Positions 28,100 through 37,229 of a DNA stretch of 64,000 nucleotides are shown here, piece by piece. Made by a program: the position numbers and the translations under genes. The notes under the pieces were generated by a model. It did no database searches. It was not told the DNA's origin and was given only the letters and a program-made list of their open reading frames with translations. Where the stretch lies: contig JAIUPD010000008.1 in NCBI GenBank assembly GCA_020161615.1, positions 186,001-250,000 on the forward strand. Direction: 5' to 3'. The stretch is from Pseudomonadota bacterium. GTDB lineage: Bacteria; Pseudomonadota; Alphaproteobacteria; Rhodobacterales; Rhodobacteraceae. How positions within the stretch are numbered: position 1 is the stretch's first letter; each line of letters begins with the position of its first letter.

Positions 28100-28648
28100 A
28101 TGCAGATGAACGACAGCCGCCTGATCGCCGCTTCGCCCGCCGTGGTCTGGGCCGCGCTTCTGAACCCGGAGGTGCTGAAAGCCGCGGTGCCGGGCTGCGA
28201 GGAGCTGACCGGCAGCGTGGCCGAGGGCTATGAGGCCGCGGTGGTGCAGAAAGTGGGCCCGGTGAAGGCCCGCTTCACCGGCCTCGTGACCTTTGCCGAT
28301 ATTGTGGAAGGCGAGAGCCTGACGCTGCTGGGCGAGGGCAAGGGCGGCGCCGCGGGCTTTGCCAAGGGCGAGGCCAAGGTGGCGCTGGAACCCGCGACCC
28401 TGGAAGACGGGAGTGCGGGCACCAAGCTGACCTATACGGTCGACGCCAAGGTCGGCGGCAAGCTGGCGCAGCTGGGCAGCCGGATCATCGACGGTTTCGC
28501 CCGCAAGATGGCCGACGAATTCTTCGGCCGCTTCGCCGATGCCGTCGAAGGGCCGAAGGACGAGCCTGAAGCGGAAGCCGAGGCCCCCGCGGCCGAGGGC
28601 GAGGCGCCGAAAAAGGGCTGGTTCAAGCGGATGCTGGGTTCGGACTAA
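28100..28648 (+). CDS. CoxG-like SRPBCC protein
   Basis: A 182-residue protein of the CoxG (carbon monoxide dehydrogenase subunit G) family, SRPBCC fold. It starts MQMNDSRLIAASPAVVWAAL, typical for the family, then GPVKARFTGLVTFADIV, and ends in a Glu/Pro/Ala-rich linker plus a positively charged tail KKGWFKRML, which in CoxG proteins anchors the protein to the membrane. Good site GGGGAGGG before the ATG at 28100. No CO dehydrogenase genes are nearby, so a role with another molybdo-hydroxylase or lipid/quinone binding is possible. Stops overlap NnrU convergently. Confidence 0.8.
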   Translation: MQMNDSRLIAASPAVVWAALLNPEVLKAAVPGCEELTGSVAEGYEAAVVQKVGPVKARFTGLVTFADIVEGESLTLLGEGKGGAAGFAKGEAKVALEPATLEDGSAGTKLTYTVDAKVGGKLAQLGSRIIDGFARKMADEFFGRFADAVEGPKDEPEAEAEAPAAEGEAPKKGWFKRMLGSD

Positions 28649-29328
28649 AGTCCCGCCAGCGGATCGACCCCGATCACCAGCGGGTGCAGCCAGATCAGCA
28701 GCGCCCAGACGGCCACCCCCGCCAGCATCGGCACCAGCGGCGGGGGGCCGGGCCGCCATCGACCCGTCAGCAAGCCCGCAAGCGGCACGATCGAGGTGTG
28801 CTGCGCGAGCCTCTCCCACTCGGGCAGCACGCGCCGCTTGCGCCGGTCGATGGCGGCCATCCCGGCCAGCGCGAACAGGCCCATCGGGCCGAAGAGCAAC
28901 AGATGCGCAAGGTCGCCATTGGCGATGGCATGGGCAAAGGCCCAGAGCGCCAGCGCCCAGAGGACCGGATGCCGCGTGACCCCGGCGATGCCGGGCCGCG
29001 TCGGATCGAAGGGCGCCGCGTGCGAGCCGAAGCTGAGGGGATTGGTGCCGGCCAGCGCCCCCGCGACCAAGAGGCACGCGGCCAGCATCAGCGCCCCCGC
29101 CACCCAGATCTGCCAGGGCGCCGGATCCCAGAGCGCGACATAGGGCGCCCGCCCGGCGGCGACGATCACCCAGACCAGCAGCAGGATCGACAGCGCCGAA
29201 TAAGCGAGGCCAAATCCGGCATGCCCCAGCCGGGCCACCAGCGGCGCCTTCAGCCCCGGCCGCGCGGTCAGCGCATGCGAGCCGATGAACACCGCCATCG
29301 CCAGCGCGAAATTCCCCCAGCCGTCCAT
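28645..29328 (-). CDS. NnrU family membrane protein
   Basis: A 227-residue inner-membrane protein with about six hydrophobic segments and the NnrU signature: GSHALTARPGLKAPLVARLG near the N-terminus, GIAGVTRHPVLWALALWAFA in the middle. NnrU is linked to nitrite/nitric-oxide reduction in Rhodobacter-type denitrifiers, but related proteins also occur without denitrification genes and none is present here; the family overlaps with the isoprenylcysteine-methyltransferase-like fold. The ATG at 29328 follows GGGGGATGG. The stop overlaps that of CoxG from the opposite strand. Confidence 0.8.
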   Translation of the reverse strand: MDGWGNFALAMAVFIGSHALTARPGLKAPLVARLGHAGFGLAYSALSILLLVWVIVAAGRAPYVALWDPAPWQIWVAGALMLAACLLVAGALAGTNPLSFGSHAAPFDPTRPGIAGVTRHPVLWALALWAFAHAIANGDLAHLLLFGPMGLFALAGMAAIDRRKRRVLPEWERLAQHTSIVPLAGLLTGRWRPGPPPLVPMLAGVAVWALLIWLHPLVIGVDPLAGL

Positions 29329-29403
29329 ACCATCCCCCGTCTGCGGTGATTGACCCTGCCCCGATTTCCCCGACAATGCCAGCCAACGCAACCGGAGAGT
29401 GCC

Positions 29404-30003
29404 ATGCGAACCGAACCCGGCCCCGATGGCCAGCCCCGCTGCTGGTGGTGCCTGTCGACCCCCGATTACGTCGCCTATCACGACGACGATTGGGGCTATC
29501 CCGTCGCCGATGACCGCCGTCTCTTTGAGAAGCTGACGCTGGAGGCCTTCCAGTCCGGCCTGAGCTGGCGCACCATCCTGGAAAAGCGCGACGGCTTCCG
29601 CGCCGCCTTTGCCGGTTTCGACGCGGCGCAGGTCGCGGCATTTACCGAGGCCGATGTCGAGCGTCTGTTGCAGGACAAGGGCATCGTTCGCCACCGCGGC
29701 AAGATCGAGGCCACGATCAACAATGCCCGGCGGCTTCTTGACCTGCAGGCCTCGGGCACCAGCTTTGCCGCCTATCTGTGGTCCTTCGAGCCGCGCGAGC
29801 CGGGCCCTGTCGGGGCCTCGACCACGCCCGAATCGCTGGCCATGTCCAAGGATCTGAAGAAACGCGGCTGGAAATTCGTGGGACCGACGACGATCTACGC
29901 CTTCATGCAGGCCGCCGGGGTGGTGAACGACCACCTGCCGGAATGCAGCCATCACGCCAAATCGGTCGCCGCCCGCGCCGCTTTCGAAAGACCCGCGGCG
30001 TGA
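29404..30003 (+). CDS. tag: DNA-3-methyladenine glycosylase I
   Basis: Excises 3-methyladenine from alkylated DNA. The 199-residue protein contains CWWCLSTPDYVAYHDDDWGY at the start, with the Cys and His of the zinc-binding quartet, FQSGLSWRTILEKRDGFRAA with the conserved helix-hairpin-helix region, and DHLPECSHH near the C-terminus giving the other Cys and His. Length is normal. The ATG at 29404 is chosen over an upstream frame extension because the family N-terminus starts here. Overlaps the CPBP protease gene (GTGA). Confidence 0.93.
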   Translation: MRTEPGPDGQPRCWWCLSTPDYVAYHDDDWGYPVADDRRLFEKLTLEAFQSGLSWRTILEKRDGFRAAFAGFDAAQVAAFTEADVERLLQDKGIVRHRGKIEATINNARRLLDLQASGTSFAAYLWSFEPREPGPVGASTTPESLAMSKDLKKRGWKFVGPTTIYAFMQAAGVVNDHLPECSHHAKSVAARAAFERPAA

Positions 30004-30893
30004 GCCTGCCCGGGATCCCGCTCAGCTACGAGCCGCTGGTCGCCCCGGCCCGCCCGCGCCGCCAGATCTGGCGCACGCTGCTGGGGCTGGCGATCACCGG
30101 CGCGGTCTATTTCGGCTGGATGGTGGGGCTGGCGATGCTGGCGGCCTGGTATCAGGACGTGCCCTTCGACCGGCTCCTCTATCGCGTGGCCACCGGGGCC
30201 GATCCCTGGGCGATGATCCTGCTGCTGGGCGGGTTCCTGGGGGGCTGGATCGGCGTCTGGGTGGCAATCCATCTGCTGCACCGGCGGCGGCTGGGCAGCC
30301 TGCTGGGTCGGGCGCCCGCCGTGCTCAGGGATTTCGTCACCGGCATGGTGATCCTGGCGCTGATCGGCGGCGGTCTCACGCTGGTGATGATGCCGATGCT
30401 GCCGCCGCTCACGCTGCGGCCGGATGTCTCGGTCTGGCTGACCTTCCTGCCGCTCGCGCTTCTGGGGGTGCTGGTCCAGACCGGGGCCGAGGAAGTGCTG
30501 TTCCGCGGCTATCTGCAAAGCCAGCTCGCTGCCCGTTTCGCGCGGCCCCTCATTTACCTGACCCTGCCCGCCATTCTGTTCGGACTTGCCCATTACAACG
30601 CCGAGGAAATGGGCGCCGACGCCTGGCTGGTGGTCGGCTCGACCGCGCTGTTCGGGCTGATCGCCGCCGATGTCACGCAGAGGACCGGCAACCTCGGGAT
30701 GGCCTGGGGCCTGCATTTCGCCAACAACGTCCTGGCCATGCTGGTGCTCAGCGTGACCGGCGCGCTGAACGGACTCGCGCTGTTCGAGGCGGGAGAACTC
30801 GCGCCCGAGATGGCGCGGCCCCTGCTCATCGCCGACATGCTGGTCACCGTGGCGGTCTGGGCGGTGTGCCGCCTCTGGCTCAGACGCCGCTGA
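30000..30893 (+). CDS. CPBP family intramembrane glutamic endopeptidase
   Basis: A 297-residue inner-membrane protein with about eight hydrophobic segments. It holds the three family motifs: [12 protein letters not shown] (EExxxR), [11 protein letters not shown] (FxxxH) and LHFANNVL (HxxxN), so it should be an active Abi/CAAX-type protease or a related prenyl-peptide processing enzyme. Start is a GTG at 30000 overlapping the tag stop, so translation is coupled although the two functions look unrelated. Such proteins are often involved in bacteriocin self-immunity or membrane protein processing; substrate unknown. Confidence 0.85.
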   Translation: MSLPGIPLSYEPLVAPARPRRQIWRTLLGLAITGAVYFGWMVGLAMLAAWYQDVPFDRLLYRVATGADPWAMILLLGGFLGGWIGVWVAIHLLHRRRLGSLLGRAPAVLRDFVTGMVILALIGGGLTLVMMPMLPPLTLRPDVSVWLTFLPLALLGVLVQTGAEEVLFRGYLQSQLAARFARPLIYLTLPAILFGLAHYNAEEMGADAWLVVGSTALFGLIAADVTQRTGNLGMAWGLHFANNVLAMLVLSVTGALNGLALFEAGELAPEMARPLLIADMLVTVAVWAVCRLWLRRR

Positions 30894-30948
30894 TGTTGCA
30901 TTCCCTGAGGTCCCGGCCTATCTGGACCCAACAGCAGGGGGAGACCCG

Positions 30949-31893
30949 ATGAACTGGATCACCAACTACGTCCGCCCGACGATCAACTCGCTCTTCTCGC
31001 GCCGCGAGGTGCCCGAGAATCTGTGGACCAAATGCCCCGAATGCGGAACCATGCTCTTCCACCGTGAGCTGACCGACAATCTTCAGGTCTGCACCAACCC
31101 CTCCTGCCAGCACCATCTGCCGATCAGCCCGCGCGACCGGTTCAAGGCGCTGTTCGACGGCGGCGTCTTCGGTGAGGTGGCGGTGCCCGAGCCGGTCGCC
31201 GACCCGCTGCAATTCCGCGACCAAAAGAAATATCCCGACCGGATGAAGGCCGCCCAGAAGGCCACCGGCGAGAAGGAGGCGATGCTGGTCGCCGAGGGCG
31301 AGATCGGCCGCCAGCTGGTTGTCGCCGCGGCGCAGGACTTCAGCTTCATGGCCGGGTCCATGGGCATGTATGTCGGCAACGCCCTGATCGCCGCCTGCGA
31401 ACGCGCGGTCGAGCGCCGCGCGCCGCTGGTGGTCTTTGCCGCTGCCGGGGGCGCGCGTATGCAAGAGGGGATCCTGTCCCTGATGCAGATGCCCCGCACC
31501 ACGGTGGCGATTCAGATGCTGAAGGAAGCGGGCCTGCCCTATATCTGCGTGCTGACCCATCCGACGACGGGCGGCGTGACGGCCAGCTACGCGATGCTGG
31601 GCGACATCCAGATCGCCGAGCCCAACGCCCTGATCTGTTTCGCCGGCCCCCGGGTCATCGAACAGACCATCCGCGAGAAATTGCCCGAGGGTTTCCAGCG
31701 CGCCGAATACCTGCTGGACCACGGCATGCTGGACCGCGTGACCCACCGCAAGGAGATGCGCGGCGAGTTGATCGCCATCCTGCGCATGCTGACCGGCTTG
31801 CCGCCCGCCGTGGTCGGCGAACTTCCCGCCCCGGCCGAGGGCGCCGATTCCATCCCCGCCGCCCCCTCGGCCGCGGAAACGGGTGAGCCCTGA
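30949..31893 (+). CDS. accD: Acetyl-CoA carboxylase carboxyltransferase subunit beta
   Basis: Transfers the carboxyl group from biotin to acetyl-CoA in fatty acid synthesis, as part of the AccA2AccD2 complex. The 314-residue protein has an N-terminal zinc ribbon with Cys29, Cys32, Cys48 and Cys53 (CPECG and CTNPSC; the second pair is C-x4-C instead of the E. coli C-x2-C) and the crotonase-fold core with [20 protein letters not shown] and [21 protein letters not shown] poorly conserved Pro/Ala-rich tail ends the protein. Followed 3 bases later by folC, a widespread pairing. Confidence 0.96.
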   Translation: MNWITNYVRPTINSLFSRREVPENLWTKCPECGTMLFHRELTDNLQVCTNPSCQHHLPISPRDRFKALFDGGVFGEVAVPEPVADPLQFRDQKKYPDRMKAAQKATGEKEAMLVAEGEIGRQLVVAAAQDFSFMAGSMGMYVGNALIAACERAVERRAPLVVFAAAGGARMQEGILSLMQMPRTTVAIQMLKEAGLPYICVLTHPTTGGVTASYAMLGDIQIAEPNALICFAGPRVIEQTIREKLPEGFQRAEYLLDHGMLDRVTHRKEMRGELIAILRMLTGLPPAVVGELPAPAEGADSIPAAPSAAETGEP

Positions 31894-31895
31894 TC

Positions 31896-33170
31896 GTGAC
31901 CGCTGCCACCTCGGACGTCATCCTGCAACGCCTGATGGCGCTGCATCCGAAGATCATAGACCTGACGCTGGATCGCGTCTGGGCGCTGCTGGAAAAGCTG
32001 GGCAATCCCCAGAACGACCTGCCGCCGGTGATCCATGTCGCGGGCACCAACGGCAAAGGCTCGACCCAGGCGATGATCCGCGCCGGGCTGGAAGCCGCAG
32101 GCAAGACGGTGCACGCCTATACCTCGCCGCATCTGGCGCGGTTTCACGAGCGGATCCGCGTGGCAGGCGAGCTGATCACCGAACCCGACCTCGCCGCGCT
32201 GCTCGATGAATGCGAGGCGGTGAATGGTGGCACGCCGATCACCTTCTTCGAGATCACCACCTGCGCCGCGATCCTGGCTTTCGCCCGCACGCCAGCGGAT
32301 TATCTGCTGCTGGAAGTGGGCCTCGGCGGGCGGCTCGATGCCACGAATGTGGTGGCGAAACCGGCGCTGACCATCATCACCCCGGTGTCGATCGACCATC
32401 AGCAGTATCTGGGCGAGACGCTGGCCGAGATCGCGGGCGAAAAGGCCGGGATCCTCAAGCGCGGCGTGCCCTGCGTCGTGGGCCCGCAGGCCGATGACGC
32501 GCTGGCGGTGATCGAGGCCAAGGCCGAGCGCCTTTCCGCGCCGCTGATTGTCGCCGGTCAGCATTGGTTCGCCTTCGAGGATGCCGGGCGGCTGGTCTTC
32601 CAGGACGAGAACGGACTTCTGGACCTGCCGCTGCCCAACCTGCCCGGCCCGCACCAGATCGAGAACGCCGGCGCCGCCCTGGCCGCCCTGCGTCACCTGG
32701 GCTTCGATGCCGATGCCTGCGAGGCGGCGGTGACCGAGGCTTATTGGCCCGCCCGCATGCAGCGCCTGCGCCAGGGTCCGCTGGTCGAACAGGCACCCGA
32801 GGTCGAGCTTTGGCTGGACGGCGGGCATAACCCGGCGGCGGGCGAGGCCATCGCGGCGACGCTGGACCGGCTGCCGCCCCGGCCGACGCGGATCATCTGC
32901 GGCATGCTCAACACCAAGGACGTGAGGGGCTTCATGCGCCCGCTGGCGGGCCATGCCGAGGGGCTCTATGCCGTGTCGATCCCGGGCGAGGCCAATACGC
33001 TTGCTGCCGAGGCCACGGCCGAGGCTGCCAGCGCCGCCGGACTGACCGCGCAGACCGCCGAGTCGGTTCAGGCGGCGCTGGGAGCGATCATCGCCGAGGT
33101 GCCTCAGGCCCGGGTGCTGATCTGCGGCTCGCTCTATCTTGCCGGGGCGATCCTGCGCGAAAACGGCTGA
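31896..33170 (+). CDS. folC: Bifunctional folylpolyglutamate synthase / dihydrofolate synthase
   Basis: Adds Glu to dihydropteroate and further Glu residues to folates. The 424-residue protein has the P-loop IHVAGTNGKGSTQAMIRAGL and the following YTSPHLARFHERIRVAGE, then LLLEVGLGGRLDATNVV, and SIDHQQYLGETLAEIAGEKAG with the DH residues, all standard Mur-ligase-family FolC motifs. The C-terminal domain carries LWLDGGHNPAAGEAI. GTG start at 31896, immediately after accD. Followed by a strong terminator. Confidence 0.95.
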   Translation: MTAATSDVILQRLMALHPKIIDLTLDRVWALLEKLGNPQNDLPPVIHVAGTNGKGSTQAMIRAGLEAAGKTVHAYTSPHLARFHERIRVAGELITEPDLAALLDECEAVNGGTPITFFEITTCAAILAFARTPADYLLLEVGLGGRLDATNVVAKPALTIITPVSIDHQQYLGETLAEIAGEKAGILKRGVPCVVGPQADDALAVIEAKAERLSAPLIVAGQHWFAFEDAGRLVFQDENGLLDLPLPNLPGPHQIENAGAALAALRHLGFDADACEAAVTEAYWPARMQRLRQGPLVEQAPEVELWLDGGHNPAAGEAIAATLDRLPPRPTRIICGMLNTKDVRGFMRPLAGHAEGLYAVSIPGEANTLAAEATAEAASAAGLTAQTAESVQAALGAIIAEVPQARVLICGSLYLAGAILRENG

Positions 33171-33194
33171 ACCGACGCCGCCGCAGCGATTGAA

Positions 33195-33226
33195 AAAACC
33201 CGTGACGCCCCAGCGTCACGGGTTTT
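33195..33226 (+). terminator. Strong terminator after folC
   Basis: A 14-bp perfect stem (aaaacccgtgacgc / gcgtcacgggtttt) with a CCCA loop; its T-rich end on the forward strand and A-rich start make it a good terminator for folC and, on the other strand, for the metalloprotease gene ending at 33246. Confidence 0.9.
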
Positions 33227-33245
33227 CGCGTCTCAGGCCGGCCAC

Positions 33246-36200
33246 TCAGTTCGGCGCGGCATAGACATAGCCGGGGATCGGATTCGCCTCGGTCGTGCCG
33301 TTGCCCAGCTGCCCCGAGTCATTGGCCCCCCAGCACAGCGCATTGCCCGTGCTGTTGATGATGCCGCAGCTGTGCAGGCCTCCGGTCGTCAACTGGTCCA
33401 TCGGCGTTTCCGAGGCTGCGACCATCACCGGCCGCCAGCGGTTGCTCATCGTGCCGTCGCCCAACTGCCCTGCCGTGTTGTTGCCCCAGCAATAGGCGCT
33501 GCCGTCCATGGCCAGGGCGCAGGTATGCAGGCCCCCGGCGCTGACCTGGACGATGCTCTGCACCGGCAGCCTCAGCACGCGCACCGCCTGCGGGCGGTCG
33601 GTGAACGACCCGTCGCCCACCTGGCCCGAGCTGTTCGATCCCCAGCAGAAGACGTTGTTGAAATTGTGCACGGCGCAGGTGTGACGGCTTCCGGCCGTGA
33701 TCTGGCGCACCCGGCCGAAGGGAATCACGTTGGTCGGCTGGTTGCGGTTGGTGGTGGTGCCGTCGCCCAGCTGGCCTGCGTCATTGGCCCCCCAGCACAA
33801 CACCATCCCCGTGTCGCGCAGGGCGCAGGTATGGTTGCCGCCCGCGGTCAGCGCCACGACCCGGCGCAGGCCGATCACGCTGACCGGCGTCAGCCGGTCG
33901 ATGAAGGTCCGGTCGCCCAGCTGCCCCGCGCCATTGGCCCCCCAGCACGACACGGTGCCGTTGCTGTGCAGCGCGCAACTATGCTCGGCCCCGGCCACCA
34001 CCTGCGTCACCCGCCGCAGTCCGGGGACCGAGACCGGCCGCCAGCGGCCCTGCGTGGTGCCGTCGCCGACCTGTCCCGCATTGTTGCGACCCCAGCAATA
34101 GGGGCGTCCATTCTCGCGCAGGGCGCAGGTGTGGAAATCCCCCAGCGCGATGTCGCGCGAATAGACCGGGATCGGCTGCGGGTTCAGCTGATCGTCGTTC
34201 GAGGCATTGCCGACCTGGCCGTTGATGTTGTCGCCCCAGCAAAAGAGCGCCCTGTCGGTGGTGCGCGCGCAGCTGTGGCTGCCGCCTGCCACGATCTGCG
34301 GTCGGCTGATGATCGTCAGCGGCTGCGCGGCCGAGGTCGAACCGGCGAAGATGCCGTCGCCGCCATAGACCGCGGTGATGGCGCTGCTCCCCATCGGCAA
34401 GGTGGTGACATCGACGCTGGCGCGCCCGGTGATGTCCAGCGCGCCGGTGGCGACTTCCACCCCGTCGCTGCGGAAGCTGACGCTGCCGGTCGGCGTACCG
34501 CCCGGGCCGCTGACCACGGCGGTGACATTCGTCGGCTCCTGGAAATAGCCCAGCGAGGGCACGGTCAGTGTGGTGGTGGTCGCGACCTGCGTGGTCTCCA
34601 GGATGACGGTGAGGGTGATGTCGCCCTCCTCGCCGCTGTAGCCTGCGACGGCGATCTGGTACTCGACCCCGGCCGTAGCAACGAACGCGACCTCCGACTG
34701 GTAGAGGCAGGTGTCGTCATCCTCGCCCACCAGAGACAGCGCGTTGACCGCAACCCCGGTAAAGACCGCCAGAATGGTGTCGAGATCGCTGCCGCAGGTG
34801 TTGATGGTCAGCGTTCCGTCCGTCGCCGGGGTGAAGCGCCACCAGACCGCATTGGCGTCGCTGAAGCCCTCGATCACCGGCTGTCCGGCTTCGGCGGTGG
34901 CGTCGATCGTGGTGCCGGTGACGGTTCCCGGGGCGGCGATGGTGATGCGGTTGGCGAAGTCGTCATTCGCCGGACGGACCACCACGCGCGGCACGATGGT
35001 CAGGGTCCGCGCGGCCGAGGCCGAGGCGGTGAACCCGGCGCTGCCCAGAAAATGCGCGGTGATCTGATAGGTGCCGACCGGCAGCGTGGCGACGCTGAGG
35101 CGGGCCTGCCCCTGCGCATCGAGCGCGCCCTGGCCGATCTCGGTTCCGTCGCGCCGGAAGCTGACCATGCCGTTGACGACCCCCTGCGCGGCGCTGACCG
35201 AGGCCTGGAAGAGCACCGAATCGCCCTCGGTCGCCTGGGCGCCATTGCCGGGCGAGACCAGCATGGTCGTGGTCGTGGCGGGCGCCGCCGGGTTCATCGA
35301 GAGATTCAGGGCAATGGTGCCGCTGGCGTCGAGCTTGCCCGCGACCGCGATCTGGTATTCGGTTCCGGCCAGTGCCTGAAAGGTGACGCTGGCATTGAGT
35401 CCGCAGAAATCGTCATTCTCGGCCACCGGTGTCAGCGTATTGACCGCCGCGCCCGTGAACACCGCCACCACCGAATCGAAGTCGCTGCCGCAGGTGCTGA
35501 CCGTCAGCTGCCCGTTGACCGTGGGGATATAGCGCCACCAGACGGTATTGGTCGCGCCGGCCGCGAGCGTCGGCTGGCCGGCCTCGGCCGTCGCGTTGAC
35601 ATTGGTGCCGGCCAGGGTGCCCGGCGCCGCGATCAGCACGCGGTTGGCGAAATTGTCGTTGATCGGGGCGCCGCCGGCGCCGACCTCGGGCCGATAGGCG
35701 GCGACCGCCTCGCGCACGGCGTTGAGCCAGCGCGCGGCATTGGCTGCGCCCGGGTTGCCCGCCAGAATGCCGGTGGTCTGGCCGTTGTAGCTGACCTCGG
35801 GGTTCGAGAAATGGTTGATCCGGGTGCAGCTGACACCCTGATCCGAGCACCGGTTGGCATAGGCCATGATCGTGCGGAACCGCGAGGGCACGTCAACATA
35901 GCCGTATTGGTCCGCCGTATCCGGCGGCGTCGGGCTGACCACGTAGCGGTCATGGTTGACCCCGGCGTTATGCCCCAGCTCATGCACGAAAGTGTGGTTC
36001 GAGATGCAATTGACCGCCGTGACCGAATAGGCCAGATGCGCCGTTGCCGGCCCGGGCACGTCCGGCAGATAGCCGATGCCGCAATATTGGCTCGAGGCGG
36101 AAACCAGCAGGGCCACCAGATCGGCCCCGCGGGCATCGCGTTCGGTATGAACGGTCTGGAAGCCGGGGATCGTTGCCAGCCGCAGGTCTTCCAGCATGGT

Positions 36201-36995
36201 CTCCATGTCGGTCTCGGCGTAATTCTGCACCTGGACCAGGCCCACAAGCCGGTACTGAATCAGCACATTGCTGTTGGTGAAGCCGGTATTGGCCAGCGAG
36301 ACCGCAAGATTGGCCGCGCTTTCGATGCCCGAGGCCGCCGCCGAGGTATAGGCGACCAGCACGTCGATCGTCGTCACGGTATCCGACTGCACCCGGTCGA
36401 AGGGCAGGGCGTCCTGCAGTGCCCCGTGGTCATCGTGGTCGCCGTGGTCGTCATGCGGCGGATGGCCCTCGCTGGGGAAACCCGCGCTGTCCAGCTCGGT
36501 GATGCGATGGATGCCGCCCTGGGCGATGGGGTCGATCCGATAGCTGCGGGGCTCGGCGCCGCCGATCTCCACATGGCCGGTGACGGTCCCGTCGCGGATC
36601 ACCAGATTGGCCAGCGCCTCGACCGGGCTCTGCGCGGCGCCGGTCCAGACATAGCCGCCGCCGAAAGCCTCGGAGATCGAGGTGCGCTGGAAATCCACCA
36701 CGATCCCGGGGAACAACTCGATCCGCACGCTGGTCGGCTGCGGCACCGCGCTCAGCCGCCCGGGCTGCCGGTCCATGCCGAGCGGGGCGATGGTATCGGC
36801 CAGATAGGCCTGATCGAGGATCACGTCGCGCGCGCGGCTGGTCGCCAGAAACGGCGGGGCGGTATCCGCCGCGGCAGAGCGCTGGGGCGCCGTGCCCAGG
36901 AAAAGCCCGTCGGCTGCGGCGCTCTGGGAAGACGCGATGACGATGAACAGAAGAACAAGAAAGCGGCGGGCGACCGAATAGGCGAACGGATACAT
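33246..36995 (-). CDS. Secreted zinc metalloprotease with Ig-like repeats and a seven-fold RCC1 propeller
   Basis: A 1249-residue exported protein. Residues 1-28: signal peptide (FLVLLFIVIASSQSAAA). About 178-191: His/Asp-rich HPPHDDHGDHDDHG. About 210-440: metzincin-type protease with HELGHNAGVNHD (338-349; three His ligands and Glu) and Met-turn TIMAY (375-379). About 445-565 and 677-798: two similar beta-sandwich repeats (NDNFANR.. and NDDFANR..). About 573-668 and 803-896: two Ig-like (Big_3-type) repeats. About 900-1249: seven RCC1-type repeats of about 50 residues with CWG at 919, 967, 1017, 1067, 1117, 1169, 1221, each with a preceding Cys (HTCALR-type) suited to a disulfide. The C-terminus lacks RTX or T9SS signals. 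The protease type is clear; the substrate and the role of the propeller are not. Confidence 0.88.
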   Translation of the reverse strand: MYPFAYSVARRFLVLLFIVIASSQSAAADGLFLGTAPQRSAAADTAPPFLATSRARDVILDQAYLADTIAPLGMDRQPGRLSAVPQPTSVRIELFPGIVVDFQRTSISEAFGGGYVWTGAAQSPVEALANLVIRDGTVTGHVEIGGAEPRSYRIDPIAQGGIHRITELDSAGFPSEGHPPHDDHGDHDDHGALQDALPFDRVQSDTVTTIDVLVAYTSAAASGIESAANLAVSLANTGFTNSNVLIQYRLVGLVQVQNYAETDMETMLEDLRLATIPGFQTVHTERDARGADLVALLVSASSQYCGIGYLPDVPGPATAHLAYSVTAVNCISNHTFVHELGHNAGVNHDRYVVSPTPPDTADQYGYVDVPSRFRTIMAYANRCSDQGVSCTRINHFSNPEVSYNGQTTGILAGNPGAANAARWLNAVREAVAAYRPEVGAGGAPINDNFANRVLIAAPGTLAGTNVNATAEAGQPTLAAGATNTVWWRYIPTVNGQLTVSTCGSDFDSVVAVFTGAAVNTLTPVAENDDFCGLNASVTFQALAGTEYQIAVAGKLDASGTIALNLSMNPAAPATTTTMLVSPGNGAQATEGDSVLFQASVSAAQGVVNGMVSFRRDGTEIGQGALDAQGQARLSVATLPVGTYQITAHFLGSAGFTASASAARTLTIVPRVVVRPANDDFANRITIAAPGTVTGTTIDATAEAGQPVIEGFSDANAVWWRFTPATDGTLTINTCGSDLDTILAVFTGVAVNALSLVGEDDDTCLYQSEVAFVATAGVEYQIAVAGYSGEEGDITLTVILETTQVATTTTLTVPSLGYFQEPTNVTAVVSGPGGTPTGSVSFRSDGVEVATGALDITGRASVDVTTLPMGSSAITAVYGGDGIFAGSTSAAQPLTIISRPQIVAGGSHSCARTTDRALFCWGDNINGQVGNASNDDQLNPQPIPVYSRDIALGDFHTCALRENGRPYCWGRNNAGQVGDGTTQGRWRPVSVPGLRRVTQVVAGAEHSCALHSNGTVSCWGANGAGQLGDRTFIDRLTPVSVIGLRRVVALTAGGNHTCALRDTGMVLCWGANDAGQLGDGTTTNRNQPTNVIPFGRVRQITAGSRHTCAVHNFNNVFCWGSNSSGQVGDGSFTDRPQAVRVLRLPVQSIVQVSAGGLHTCALAMDGSAYCWGNNTAGQLGDGTMSNRWRPVMVAASETPMDQLTTGGLHSCGIINSTGNALCWGANDSGQLGNGTTEANPIPGYVYAAPN

Positions 36996-37229
36996 GGGGC
37001 CTCGAATCAGGGGGCTGTGCCGGGAATCGGGCCTTTATAGCAAGCGCTCAACACCCATCCAGACAGCAATTTTTCCCCAATCGGCGACTCTTCCGCAAAA
37101 ATCGGCGCGGCGCGGCCTGTCCCGCCGCAAGCGCCGCGCAGGTGGCGGCCGACTGGGCGGGCCGGGTGGTGACGGGCTGCGGCCGGCTTCGGCGTTGCGG
37201 CGGGGCGCGTTGTTCCGTAACCCTGCCTC

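Noticed and set aside
33372-37040. 1222-residue forward frame opposite the metalloprotease
   Set aside because: Shadow of the reverse-strand gene: the translation is His/Arg/Asp-rich with no family motif, and the reverse strand has a signal peptide, protease motif and regular repeats.
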